Assembly: GCA_031257075.1 (NCBI GenBank) | Contig: JAIRPM010000060.1 | Span: forward strand, 1-5,699 | Direction: 5' to 3' | Source: Spirochaetaceae bacterium | GTDB taxonomy: Bacteria > Spirochaetota > Spirochaetia > Treponematales > Breznakiellaceae | Length of the DNA stretch: 5,699 nt | In this document: positions 1-5,355 of the stretch, piece by piece | How the letters are laid out: the number at the start of each line of letters is the position of its first letter | How positions within the stretch are numbered: position 1 is the stretch's first letter | Translations under genes and position numbers: made by a program | The notes under the pieces: model-generated | The model's input: only the letters and a program-made list of their open reading frames with translations | What the model was told of the DNA's origin: nothing | Databases searched by the model: none

Positions 1-1251
1 GTCTTCTATGCCTGCCGACAAGCGCAGCGTATCTTCGTAAACGCCGGCTTTTTCCTGCGCGGATTGAGAAACGCCATAATGCGTAGAACTTGCCGGATGA
101 ACTATCAGTGATTTGGCGTCTCCCACATTGACCATATAATCAAATATACGTACTTTTTTGAGCACCTTGAGCGCTTTTTCTTTGCCGCCATGCAGCCGCG
201 CCGAAAGAATCGCGCCGGCGCCATTGGGAAAATATTTTTTCGCAAGCGCATGATAGGGGCTTGACGCAAGCGATGGATGAGAGACTTCTTTTACCGCATT
301 GTGGCGCGCCAAAAATTCCGCAACAGCGGCGGCATTATTAACATGGCGTTCCATACGAAGCGATAATGTTTCAATTCCCTGTAATAATTGCCATGCGGTA
401 AATGGGCTCATGTGCGCGCCCAAATCAGTAAGGTGAACAATACGCAGACGTTTGGTAAACAATGTTTGACGCAGTTCTGTTTCATCTATAGAGCCTTTGA
501 ATTCATTATAGAATTTTTCAAACTGGGGAAATTTGCCATTAAACCAGTCAAAACCGCCTTTTTCAACGGCAATTCCGGCTATAAGCGTGCCATGCCCGCC
601 AAGATATTTCGTAGCCGAATAGCAGACAATATCAGCGCCCCATTCAAATGGACGCAGAAGGTACGGTGTCGCAAAAGTATTATCAACAATAAGAGGTATG
701 CCGTGCTTATGCGCAAGATTTGCAACTTCTTGTATATCAATAATATTCATACGCGGATTGCCAAGGCTTTCAATATAAACGGCGCGTGTTTTATCTGTAA
801 TTAATTTTTCATAACATGATATATCATTTTCATTATCAACAAATTTTCCTGTAATACCATACTGAGGAAGCAGCGTACGCAGAAGCGTAGTGCTTCCGCC
901 ATACAGCGTTTTTACCGCGACAATTTCAGTTCCCGCGGTACACAAATTCAAAAAAGTATTGGAAATAGCCGCCATACCGCTTGCCAAAGCAAGCGCGGCG
1001 GCGCCTCCTTCGAGCGCGGCGATACGCTTTTCTAACACAGTATTCGTAGGGTTGGAAAAGCGGACATAAGAATAACCTTCTTCATTGTACGAAAAAAGGC
1101 GCAGGCACCGCTCATAATCGCCCAACTCAAACGCCGCAGTCTGATAAATAGGCACAGCTTTTGCGCGGTAATGCTCGGCGGGATTATAGCCCGCATGTAA
1201 TTGTTTTGTGGCAAAATGAAGCGTATCATCATTGTATGCTTCGTAACTCAT
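1..1251 (-). CDS. metY: O-acetylhomoserine sulfhydrylase (MetY), C-terminus cut by window edge
   Basis: This PLP enzyme of the cystathionine gamma-synthase family is expected to join sulfide (or methanethiol) to O-acetylhomoserine in the cytoplasm, giving homocysteine (or methionine) and acetate. The frame is open for 417 codons with no stop; from the usual family length only about 10-15 residues are missing. Visible marks are LHAGYNP (18-24), AVPIYQT (32-38), the phosphate-binding Y62-V-R64 followed by SNPT, SGMAA (91-95), D190 in IVDNTFATPY, the PLP lysine K215 in SATKYLGGHGT, VHPASSTH (384-391) and carboxylate-binding R410 in LRLSAGIED. The insert after GGHGT (GGFDWFNGKFPQF) and the overall length fit MetY better than the shorter MetB/MetC enzymes. 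The start overlaps the stop of permease 2 as ATGA and has an AAGGAG Shine-Dalgarno 7 nt upstream (1264-1259). It is the last visible gene of the operon. A methionine gamma-lyase activity is less likely but cannot be excluded by motif reading alone. Confidence 0.93.
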   Translation of the reverse strand, partial: MSYEAYNDDTLHFATKQLHAGYNPAEHYRAKAVPIYQTAAFELGDYERCLRLFSYNEEGYSYVRFSNPTNTVLEKRIAALEGGAAALALASGMAAISNTFLNLCTAGTEIVAVKTLYGGSTTLLRTLLPQYGITGKFVDNENDISCYEKLITDKTRAVYIESLGNPRMNIIDIQEVANLAHKHGIPLIVDNTFATPYLLRPFEWGADIVCYSATKYLGGHGTLIAGIAVEKGGFDWFNGKFPQFEKFYNEFKGSIDETELRQTLFTKRLRIVHLTDLGAHMSPFTAWQLLQGIETLSLRMERHVNNAAAVAEFLARHNAVKEVSHPSLASSPYHALAKKYFPNGAGAILSARLHGGKEKALKVLKKVRIFDYMVNVGDAKSLIVHPASSTHYGVSQSAQEKAGVYEDTLRLSAGIED

Positions 1252-1898
1252 GGTATTTCTCCTTGCGATATATGAGGATTCAATTTTTTCTGCAGGTGAG
1301 TTTCTAGTAATGACAGCAGGGCATTCACGGCAAGCGCCAGACCGGCGGCGAGAAATGTTCCCCAGAGAATTTTAACGCTGTTCATTGTACGAAGCCCGTC
1401 AAACAACAGCGTCCCAATGCCGCCGGCGTTGATAACAGCGGCAATTGTACCGGTGCCGGTAGTAGAAAGCGCGGCAAGGCGAATACCTGCCATAATAACC
1501 GGCAGCGCAAGCGGCACTTTTATTTTTACCAGCATTTGAAAGGAAGTCATACCCATAGCCTGTGCCGCTTCGATAAGTATGTTATCTACACTCCGCAGCC
1601 CCGCGCAAAAATTACGCAGCAGCAAAAATTGATTGTATAGTACAAGTACAAATACCGCCGTTTTTAATCCTATGCCCAAAAAAGGTATCAATATAGAAAA
1701 GAGCGCAAGAGAAGGAACCGCGTACACCGCGCCTAGTATGCGCAATACACTATTTTCAACGCGGCGGTTCAGGCTTACTGCCGCGGCCAGCACTGCCGCT
1801 GTAAATATTGAAATAACGAGTGTTATTCCTAACAGCAATATATGTTCCGCAAAAACTTCCAGCAGCCTCGTATGATAACGTACAAGATATGCAATCAT
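1248..1898 (-). CDS. OpuC/YehW-type ABC transporter permease (second permease)
   Basis: This 216-residue inner-membrane permease belongs to the BPD_transp_1 fold as found in OpuCB/OpuCD and YehW. About five or six hydrophobic segments are visible: near 17-42, 54-75, 79-95, 131-157 and 178-198. The cytoplasmic coupling (EAA) motif is clear at 110-140: EAAQAMGM, then KVPLALPVIMAG. The segment RSVDNILIEAAQAMGM is typical of the quaternary-amine transporter family. The start overlaps the ATPase stop as ATGA and has a GGGAG Shine-Dalgarno 7 nt upstream (1910-1906), so the ATG at 1898 is well supported. Its own stop overlaps the metY start. It presumably forms a heterodimer with permease 1, encoded at the head of the operon, and both dock on the ATPase. 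The C-terminal tail is short, with no fused binding domain. Which permease corresponds to OpuCB and which to OpuCD cannot be decided here. Confidence 0.92.
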   Translation of the reverse strand: MIAYLVRYHTRLLEVFAEHILLLGITLVISIFTAAVLAAAVSLNRRVENSVLRILGAVYAVPSLALFSILIPFLGIGLKTAVFVLVLYNQFLLLRNFCAGLRSVDNILIEAAQAMGMTSFQMLVKIKVPLALPVIMAGIRLAALSTTGTGTIAAVINAGGIGTLLFDGLRTMNSVKILWGTFLAAGLALAVNALLSLLETHLQKKLNPHISQGEIP

Positions 1899-2659
1899 AT
1901 TCCGTCTCCCGGCGGGGCAAGATACGCTCCTGATGAAACAATTAAATCGCGTACAAAATCATTTGCCGGATATTGCATAATATTTTGAGGCGTATCAAAT
2001 TGCTGTATATCGCCTTTATTCATAATAAGCGTCCGTGTTCCCAGTTTGAACGCTTCGGTAATATCGTGTGTAACAAAAAGATATGTACGTTTATGCAGGT
2101 TATGTATGCGCAGCAATTCATTCTGAAGATTAGCGCGGTTTATCGCGTCTACCGCGCCAAAAGGCTCGTCAAGGAGCATAACACGGGGAGATGCCGCAAG
2201 AGCGCGGGCAAGTCCCACACGCTGCTGCTGCCCGCCTGACAATTGAGCCGGATGCCGGCGGGCAAATTCCGCGGGAGGCAAATTTACCAATTCCAGCAAT
2301 TCCTCTACGCGCGTTTTTATTTTTGCGCGGGGCCAGCGCAGAATACGCGGCACTACCGCAATGTTATCGAAAACCGTCATATGCGGGAAAAGCCCTATCT
2401 GCTGAATAACATAGCCTATACCATGGCGCAGGAGCGCCGCGTCAAGCGCGGCAATATCCCTGCCAAACAATGTAATGCGCCCGGAATCAGGCTTGTACAG
2501 CCGGTTTACCATCTTGAGCAGCGTCGTTTTACCGCAGCCGGAAGTGCCCACTATCGTAATAAATTCCCCTTCATCTATGCTGAGTGATACATTATTGACC
2601 GCGTTGTAACTTGCTTTGGGAAAATGTTTTAGGACATTTTCAAATTGAATCGCATTCAT
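1895..2659 (-). CDS. OpuC/YehX-type ABC transporter ATP-binding protein, without CBS domains
   Basis: This 254-residue cytoplasmic ATPase energises the two permeases. All nucleotide-binding motifs are intact: Walker A GTSGCGKT (38-45), Q-loop in YVIQQIGLFPHMTV (83-96), signature LSGGQ (140-144), Walker B VMLLDEP (160-166), D-loop GAVD (168-171) and H-loop H198 in FVTHDITEA. The wording VIQQIGLFPHMT and the QFDTPQNIMQYPANDFV tail place it with OpuCA, ProV and YehX rather than with phosphate or amino-acid transporters. Walker A has T39 where proline is common. The protein ends soon after the core domain, so the tandem CBS domains of ionic-strength-gated OpuA/OpuC ATPases (about 380-400 residues) are absent; YehX-like proteins are similarly short. 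The ATG has an AGGAG Shine-Dalgarno 6 nt upstream (2670-2666) that overlaps the TAG stop of the Fe-S gene. Its 3' end overlaps permease 2 by 4 nt. Confidence 0.95.
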   Translation of the reverse strand: MNAIQFENVLKHFPKASYNAVNNVSLSIDEGEFITIVGTSGCGKTTLLKMVNRLYKPDSGRITLFGRDIAALDAALLRHGIGYVIQQIGLFPHMTVFDNIAVVPRILRWPRAKIKTRVEELLELVNLPPAEFARRHPAQLSGGQQQRVGLARALAASPRVMLLDEPFGAVDAINRANLQNELLRIHNLHKRTYLFVTHDITEAFKLGTRTLIMNKGDIQQFDTPQNIMQYPANDFVRDLIVSSGAYLAPPGDGI

Positions 2660-2665
2660 ACTATT

Positions 2666-2670
2666 CTCCT
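2666..2670 (-). promoter_or_regulatory. Shine-Dalgarno of the ATPase gene, overlapping the upstream stop codon
   Basis: AGGAG lies 6 nt before the ATPase ATG at 2659. Its first three bases overlap the TAG stop of the Fe-S gene (2671-2669), so a ribosome terminating on the Fe-S gene covers the next initiation site. This fits coupled translation. Confidence 0.8.
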
Positions 2671-3634
2671 AAACGGAACACAACAACAACGCGCCTGCCG
2701 CGCAGGTGTTTACGCACAATCCGCAGCCCGCGCACCACGCGCTGTCTACGCAGATTCCATCCTCGGTATGTGAAAAAAGTTTATACGGGCACCGTTCAAC
2801 ACATACTTCGCATTGAACGCATTTGCCGTTGTCAAATTGTACGCGTTTGTTTTGCAGCGGCCACCGTATATATGTTGAGACATTTAATTCCGCCGCCCGT
2901 CTTGCCGCCGCTCTCGATAAATAGCAGCAGTCCGCGCAGCAATTACAAATAGTGCCGGAATTAACACGGTGCATAAGTCCTGATTTGTCGGCATTTACAA
3001 CCGCTTGTTTTGCGTACTCTTTTGTAATGCACTGCGCTAAACCGCGGTGGACGCTGGTATTTGGCTCATTTCTGAAAGTAATACATGTACGCAGAGGCTT
3101 GGCGCATTTGTTGGAAAGGGCGGCAAGAGCGCGGCAGTCGCAGTGTGTTAAATACGGAACACGGGTTTCATGTTCGATAAATTGGAGCGTTTCAGAAAGA
3201 GTAAATACCGCGTCTTCTGTAGGCGCGCTGCCGGCATCTATATCAAGGCGGGAATAGTATGCGTCAAAATACCATGCGTCCAATTCCTGCCGCGCTTCTT
3301 CTGAAATTGTACAATATGTGCCATATTCGCTCAATACAAACACATCGAGGCGTGTATAAAAATTTGCGATTTTGAAAAACGCGGCGCAATATGCCTGCCC
3401 CGCGCCGGGCTTTTTGCTGCCGGATACATAATCAAGAAAACCCCGCCGATACAGCATATTGGCATCTATTCCGGCGGCCACCGCGTCACAGCCCGAAAAC
3501 GCCCCATTCCCCCAATGCGCCGCGCATGTTTTAATGCCCGCAAGCAATTCCGGCGGAAGAATTACATCAAGGAATTTTTCCGCCCGGCGCAGTTCGGGAA
3601 TAGCAAAGATTTTTTTTATTTCCGGCTCAATCAT
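2669..3634 (-). CDS. Cysteine-rich protein with CxCR...CNCCxxCC region and two ferredoxin-type 4Fe-4S motifs
   Basis: Function unknown; probably an electron-transfer or cluster-bearing protein. Numbering from the ATG at 3634 gives 321 residues. The N-terminal 160 residues hold no cluster motif and look mixed helical. Next comes a cysteine set, C165-x-C167-R, C177, C184 and C230-N-C232-C233-x2-C236-C237 in TICNCCADCC. A tandem ferredoxin region follows, with CVQCEVCVERCP (C272, C275, C278, C282) and CAGCGLCVNTC (C301, C304, C307, C311), enough for two [4Fe-4S] clusters; the upstream set could hold a third. I recall the CxCR/CNCCxCC arrangement in uncharacterised ferredoxin-like proteins of anaerobes, but cannot name the family with certainty. 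No signal peptide is seen, so it is probably cytoplasmic. An in-frame ATG at 3670 would add 12 residues and overlap the binding-protein gene by 44 nt. Neither start has a strong Shine-Dalgarno; I prefer 3634, which overlaps by only 8 nt. The gene lies between the transporter's binding protein and its ATPase. Confidence 0.85.
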   Translation of the reverse strand: MIEPEIKKIFAIPELRRAEKFLDVILPPELLAGIKTCAAHWGNGAFSGCDAVAAGIDANMLYRRGFLDYVSGSKKPGAGQAYCAAFFKIANFYTRLDVFVLSEYGTYCTISEEARQELDAWYFDAYYSRLDIDAGSAPTEDAVFTLSETLQFIEHETRVPYLTHCDCRALAALSNKCAKPLRTCITFRNEPNTSVHRGLAQCITKEYAKQAVVNADKSGLMHRVNSGTICNCCADCCYLSRAAARRAAELNVSTYIRWPLQNKRVQFDNGKCVQCEVCVERCPYKLFSHTEDGICVDSAWCAGCGLCVNTCAAGALLLCSV

Positions 3635-4592
3635 TTTTTTGTACCGTTTCAAAAAAATCTTTTGCGGCATCTTCGAATTCTTCTTTGTCTATGTCAACTT
3701 TCGCGTTGAGGGCGGTAATAACCGGCGTGGTAATTTTCGCGCTTATTCTATTCAATGCGCCGGCAATTTCGCCATGCGCGTCAAGAATTTCCCTGCGGAC
3801 AACCGGCGCTATATTGTACGGAGGCCAAACCAATTTATCATCTTCGAGCAGTACAAAATCACCGCTTGCAAGAATACCCTCGGTGGTGTATGCGGGCATC
3901 GCGTCCGCTTCGTCCCGCAAAAGCACCTGTGCTTTGAGCGCGTCTGAATATACGCTGGTACTCTTCCAGTCAAACGGGCCGTACACTTTTGAAAGAAGCG
4001 GCAGCGCATCTTCGCGCTGGTCAAATTCGCCCTGAGAAGCAAAACGAATTTTTCCGGCATTGCGCTGTAAATCGCTGATAGTTTTTATCCCAAACGCATC
4101 TGAAATTTTCGCGGTTACGGCTATGCCTTGCCCGTCATTTGCCTGCGCGTAATCGAGCCATACAATATTGAAGCGTTTTGCGTATTCGTCTTTGACGGCG
4201 GCGTACACTTTTTGCGGCTGGGTTTCCAGCGGCAGATGCAGCACAGAAAGCAATCCGGTTCCCGTATATTCGGGGTAAAGGTCGATTTCGCCGCTTACAA
4301 GCGCGGTATGTACAACCGAACTTGCCAAATTGAATTTGCGTTCTACTTTGAGGCCGGTATGTTCAAGAGCAAGCGCGTAAATTTCAGCAAGGATAAGATT
4401 TTCGGTAAAGTTTTTAGAACCGATACGTATTGCGCCGCCGTCTTTTGCGCATGATGAAAAAAGCAGCGCGCCGGCTAATGCAAGCAGCGGCAGAAAACGC
4501 GCATGTTTTTCTGCCGGCCGGAATCCGAACCGGAATAACGCCGACAGCAATTGCCGCGCAGCCGGCAAGCGTGAATTACAAATTGTTTTCAT
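3627..4592 (-). CDS. OpuAC/OsmF-type substrate-binding lipoprotein
   Basis: This 321-residue extracytoplasmic receptor delivers solute to the permeases. Family hallmarks (Pfam OpuAC, type OpuCC/ProX/OsmF) are IRIGSKNFTENLILAEI (55-71), GEIDLYPEYTGTG (101-113), EFDQREDALPLLSKVYGPF (189-207) and LLEDDKLVWPPYNIAPVVR (248-266). A hydrophobic stretch (about 33-45) ends in LFSSC, so C48 is the probable lipidated residue. Phenylalanine at -3 departs from the classical lipobox but fits relaxed spirochaetal ones. The n-region is unusually long and basic, about 32 residues, yet the start is firm: ATGA overlap with permease 1 and GGAGG 6 nt upstream. The segment that in betaine/choline binders usually reads N-N/D-T-Y is here N152-D-G-Q-G, so one aromatic ligand contact seems to be lost; other candidate pocket tyrosines (Y106, Y109, Y235, Y259) remain. 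The substrate is therefore uncertain: it may be a quaternary amine, a sulfonium compound or another small solute. Confidence 0.93.
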   Translation of the reverse strand: MKTICNSRLPAARQLLSALFRFGFRPAEKHARFLPLLALAGALLFSSCAKDGGAIRIGSKNFTENLILAEIYALALEHTGLKVERKFNLASSVVHTALVSGEIDLYPEYTGTGLLSVLHLPLETQPQKVYAAVKDEYAKRFNIVWLDYAQANDGQGIAVTAKISDAFGIKTISDLQRNAGKIRFASQGEFDQREDALPLLSKVYGPFDWKSTSVYSDALKAQVLLRDEADAMPAYTTEGILASGDFVLLEDDKLVWPPYNIAPVVRREILDAHGEIAGALNRISAKITTPVITALNAKVDIDKEEFEDAAKDFFETVQKND

Positions 4593-5233
4593 TGGTGTCC
4601 TCCAAATAATGAAAAGAGAATTATTTTTTCAAAACCGGCTAAAAGCCAGTCTATGAACAAAGAAAGCGCGGCAACCGATATTCCGCCTATGAGCAAAAGT
4701 TCCATACGCATAAGGCCAAGCCCGGTGAATATGATTTCACCGAGCCCGCCGCCGCCGATGTAAGCGGCAAGGGTCGCGCTGGCAATAACCTCAACCGCGG
4801 CCGTTTTGACACCGGCTAGAACAAGCGGCAGGCTGAGCGGTGCTTTGACCGTCCAAAAAATGCGGCGGCGGCTCATGCCGAGCGCGCAGGCGGTTTCAAT
4901 AACAGCGGAAGGAAACGAAGTGAACGCCAGCGTGGTGTTTATGAGGATAGGCGGCGCGGCAAGAAGAGCAAGCGCGGTAAGCGCCGGACGTATTCCCGTT
5001 CCCATAACAGGAATACACAAAAAAAGGATAGCAAGGCTTGGCACAATGCGCAGCGTTGCAAATATACCGGTTATGAACTTTGCCGCGTTTTTATTTGCCG
5101 CGCTGATTATGCCCAAAGGCCATGCAAAAGCACAGGCTAACGCAACCGCAATACCGCTTACAGCAAGATGCCGTATAAGCGCCTCACAATAACGGCCTCC
5201 ATTAGAACTAAAATAAGCGATGTAGGGTTCCAT
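4589..5233 (-). CDS. OpuC/YehY-type ABC transporter permease (first permease, head of operon)
   Basis: This 214-residue inner-membrane permease has the binding-protein-dependent transport fold. Hydrophobic segments are visible near 22-45, 53-75, 83-104, 132-158 and 178-200. The EAA coupling motif is at 113-140: ETACALGMSRRRIF, then VKAPLSLPLVLAG. The sequences LRIVPSLAILFLCIPVMGTGIRP and AAYIGGGGLGEIIFTGL are typical of OpuCB/OpuCD and YehY/YehW permeases. The start at 5233 follows a weak AAGAG-like Shine-Dalgarno and lies about 17 nt after the predicted transcription start, so the leader is very short. The gene ends in an ATGA overlap with the binding-protein gene. With permease 2 at the other end of the cluster it would complete a heterodimeric channel, so the transporter genes bracket the Fe-S gene. 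No fused binding domain is present. Confidence 0.92.
   Translation of the reverse strand: MEPYIAYFSSNGGRYCEALIRHLAVSGIAVALACAFAWPLGIISAANKNAAKFITGIFATLRIVPSLAILFLCIPVMGTGIRPALTALALLAAPPILINTTLAFTSFPSAVIETACALGMSRRRIFWTVKAPLSLPLVLAGVKTAAVEVIASATLAAYIGGGGLGEIIFTGLGLMRMELLLIGGISVAALSLFIDWLLAGFEKIILFSLFGGHQ
4599..4603 (-). promoter_or_regulatory. Shine-Dalgarno of the binding-protein gene
   Basis: GGAGG lies 6 nt before the ATG at 4592. It settles the start of the binding protein despite its long n-region. It is inside the end of permease 1, so translation of the two genes is probably coupled. Confidence 0.8.
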
Positions 5234-5240
5234 TTTACTC

Positions 5241-5275
5241 TTACAATTCTTATTACAATACTAGGAATTTTGTAA
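5241..5275. repeat. TTACAA/TTGTAA elements over the operon promoter, possible operator
   Basis: TTACAA occurs on the plus strand at 5241-5246 and 5253-5258, 12 bp apart, and its inverse TTGTAA at 5270-5275. The last two form an inverted repeat with an 11-bp centre over the -10 box and part of the spacer, where a repressor could block the polymerase. The region is AT-rich, so chance is a real alternative and no regulator can be named. Confidence 0.25.
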
Positions 5276-5285
5276 AAAATGTCAA
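5258..5285 (-). promoter_or_regulatory. Sigma70-type promoter of the transporter-metY operon
   Basis: On the minus strand a perfect TTGACA -35 box (5285-5280) is followed after 16 bp by TAGTAT (5263-5258), matching 4 of 6 -10 consensus bases including the key A and final T. Transcription would start near 5251, leaving a leader of about 17 nt, too short for a SAM or T-box riboswitch. TATTGT at 5260-5255 with a 19-bp spacer is a poorer alternative -10. No other promoter is evident inside the operon. Confidence 0.6.
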
Positions 5286-5308
5286 GAGAGCGGCAAGGCT
5301 ATTGATTT

Positions 5309-5340
5309 CCCCGCCCCTATCCCCTAACCCCTACCCCCTA
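5309..5340 (-). repeat. C-rich heptamer-like tract, putative G-quadruplex on the minus strand
   Basis: Five C-runs of 4, 4, 4, 4 and 5 bases (5309-5312, 5314-5317, 5321-5324, 5328-5331, 5334-5338) are separated by 1-3 bases, mostly TA, TAA or TAT. On the minus strand this is a telomere-like TAGGGG/TTAGGGG series that meets the usual pattern for a G-quadruplex with four-tetrad runs and short loops. It lies between the two divergent promoters, just upstream of rarA, and its G-rich strand is the rarA template strand. Confidence 0.75.
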
Positions 5341-5343
5341 GCA

Positions 5344-5349
5344 TATACT
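5344..5349 (+). promoter_or_regulatory. -10 element of rarA, predicting a leaderless transcript
   Basis: TATACT matches 5 of 6 consensus bases. Placing it at -12 to -7 puts +1 on 5356, the A of the rarA ATG. No TTGACA-like -35 is seen at the expected place, which falls in the C-rich tract. No Shine-Dalgarno precedes the ATG, which agrees with leaderless initiation. Confidence 0.45.
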
Positions 5350-5355
5350 ACACCC

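Larger units (their letters stand above)
5234..5355. other. Divergent intergenic region between the operon and rarA
   Basis: This 122-bp stretch is the only non-coding DNA of any size in the window. The left part is AT-rich and carries the operon promoter; the right part is the C-rich tract and the rarA -10. No terminator hairpin is expected or seen, since both flanking genes start here. Confidence 0.9.

Noticed and set aside
388..804. 138-codon open frame on the plus strand
   Set aside because: Antisense to the catalytic core of metY, whose K215 and surrounding motifs are unmistakable; low-information translation.
1032..1232. 66-codon minus-strand open frame within metY
   Set aside because: Out-of-frame overlap with the metY N-terminus, which is continuous and motif-rich.
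1081..1393. Exact 13-bp direct repeat TTCATTGTACGAA at 1081-1093 and 1381-1393, exactly 300 bp apart
   Set aside because: Each copy sits inside an intact conserved gene, in different codon phases, with no sign of duplication or element boundaries; probably coincidence within the ATTGTAC enrichment noted above.
1895..2659. ATPase as a methionine importer subunit (MetN), suggested by adjacency to metY
   Set aside because: Binding protein and permeases are of the OpuC/YehZ class, not MetQ/MetI, and the ATPase wording matches OpuCA/YehX with no C-terminal NIL domain.
2611..2952. 113-codon plus-strand open frame opposite the Fe-S gene
   Set aside because: Shadow of the cysteine-rich coding frame; no domain and no initiation signal.
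3459..3947. 162-codon open frame on the plus strand
   Set aside because: It lies antisense across the junction of the Fe-S and receptor genes, both of which have clear family motifs. Its own translation has no recognisable domain and no Shine-Dalgarno.
5234..5257. SAM riboswitch, T-box or other leader RNA upstream of the methionine-related operon
   Set aside because: The predicted leader is about 17 nt, and no structured conserved leader sequence is visible in the 122-bp intergenic region.
5309..5340. C-rich tract as a CRISPR array or insertion-sequence end
   Set aside because: Units are only 6-7 bp with no spacers, and there are no flanking direct repeats or transposase remnants.
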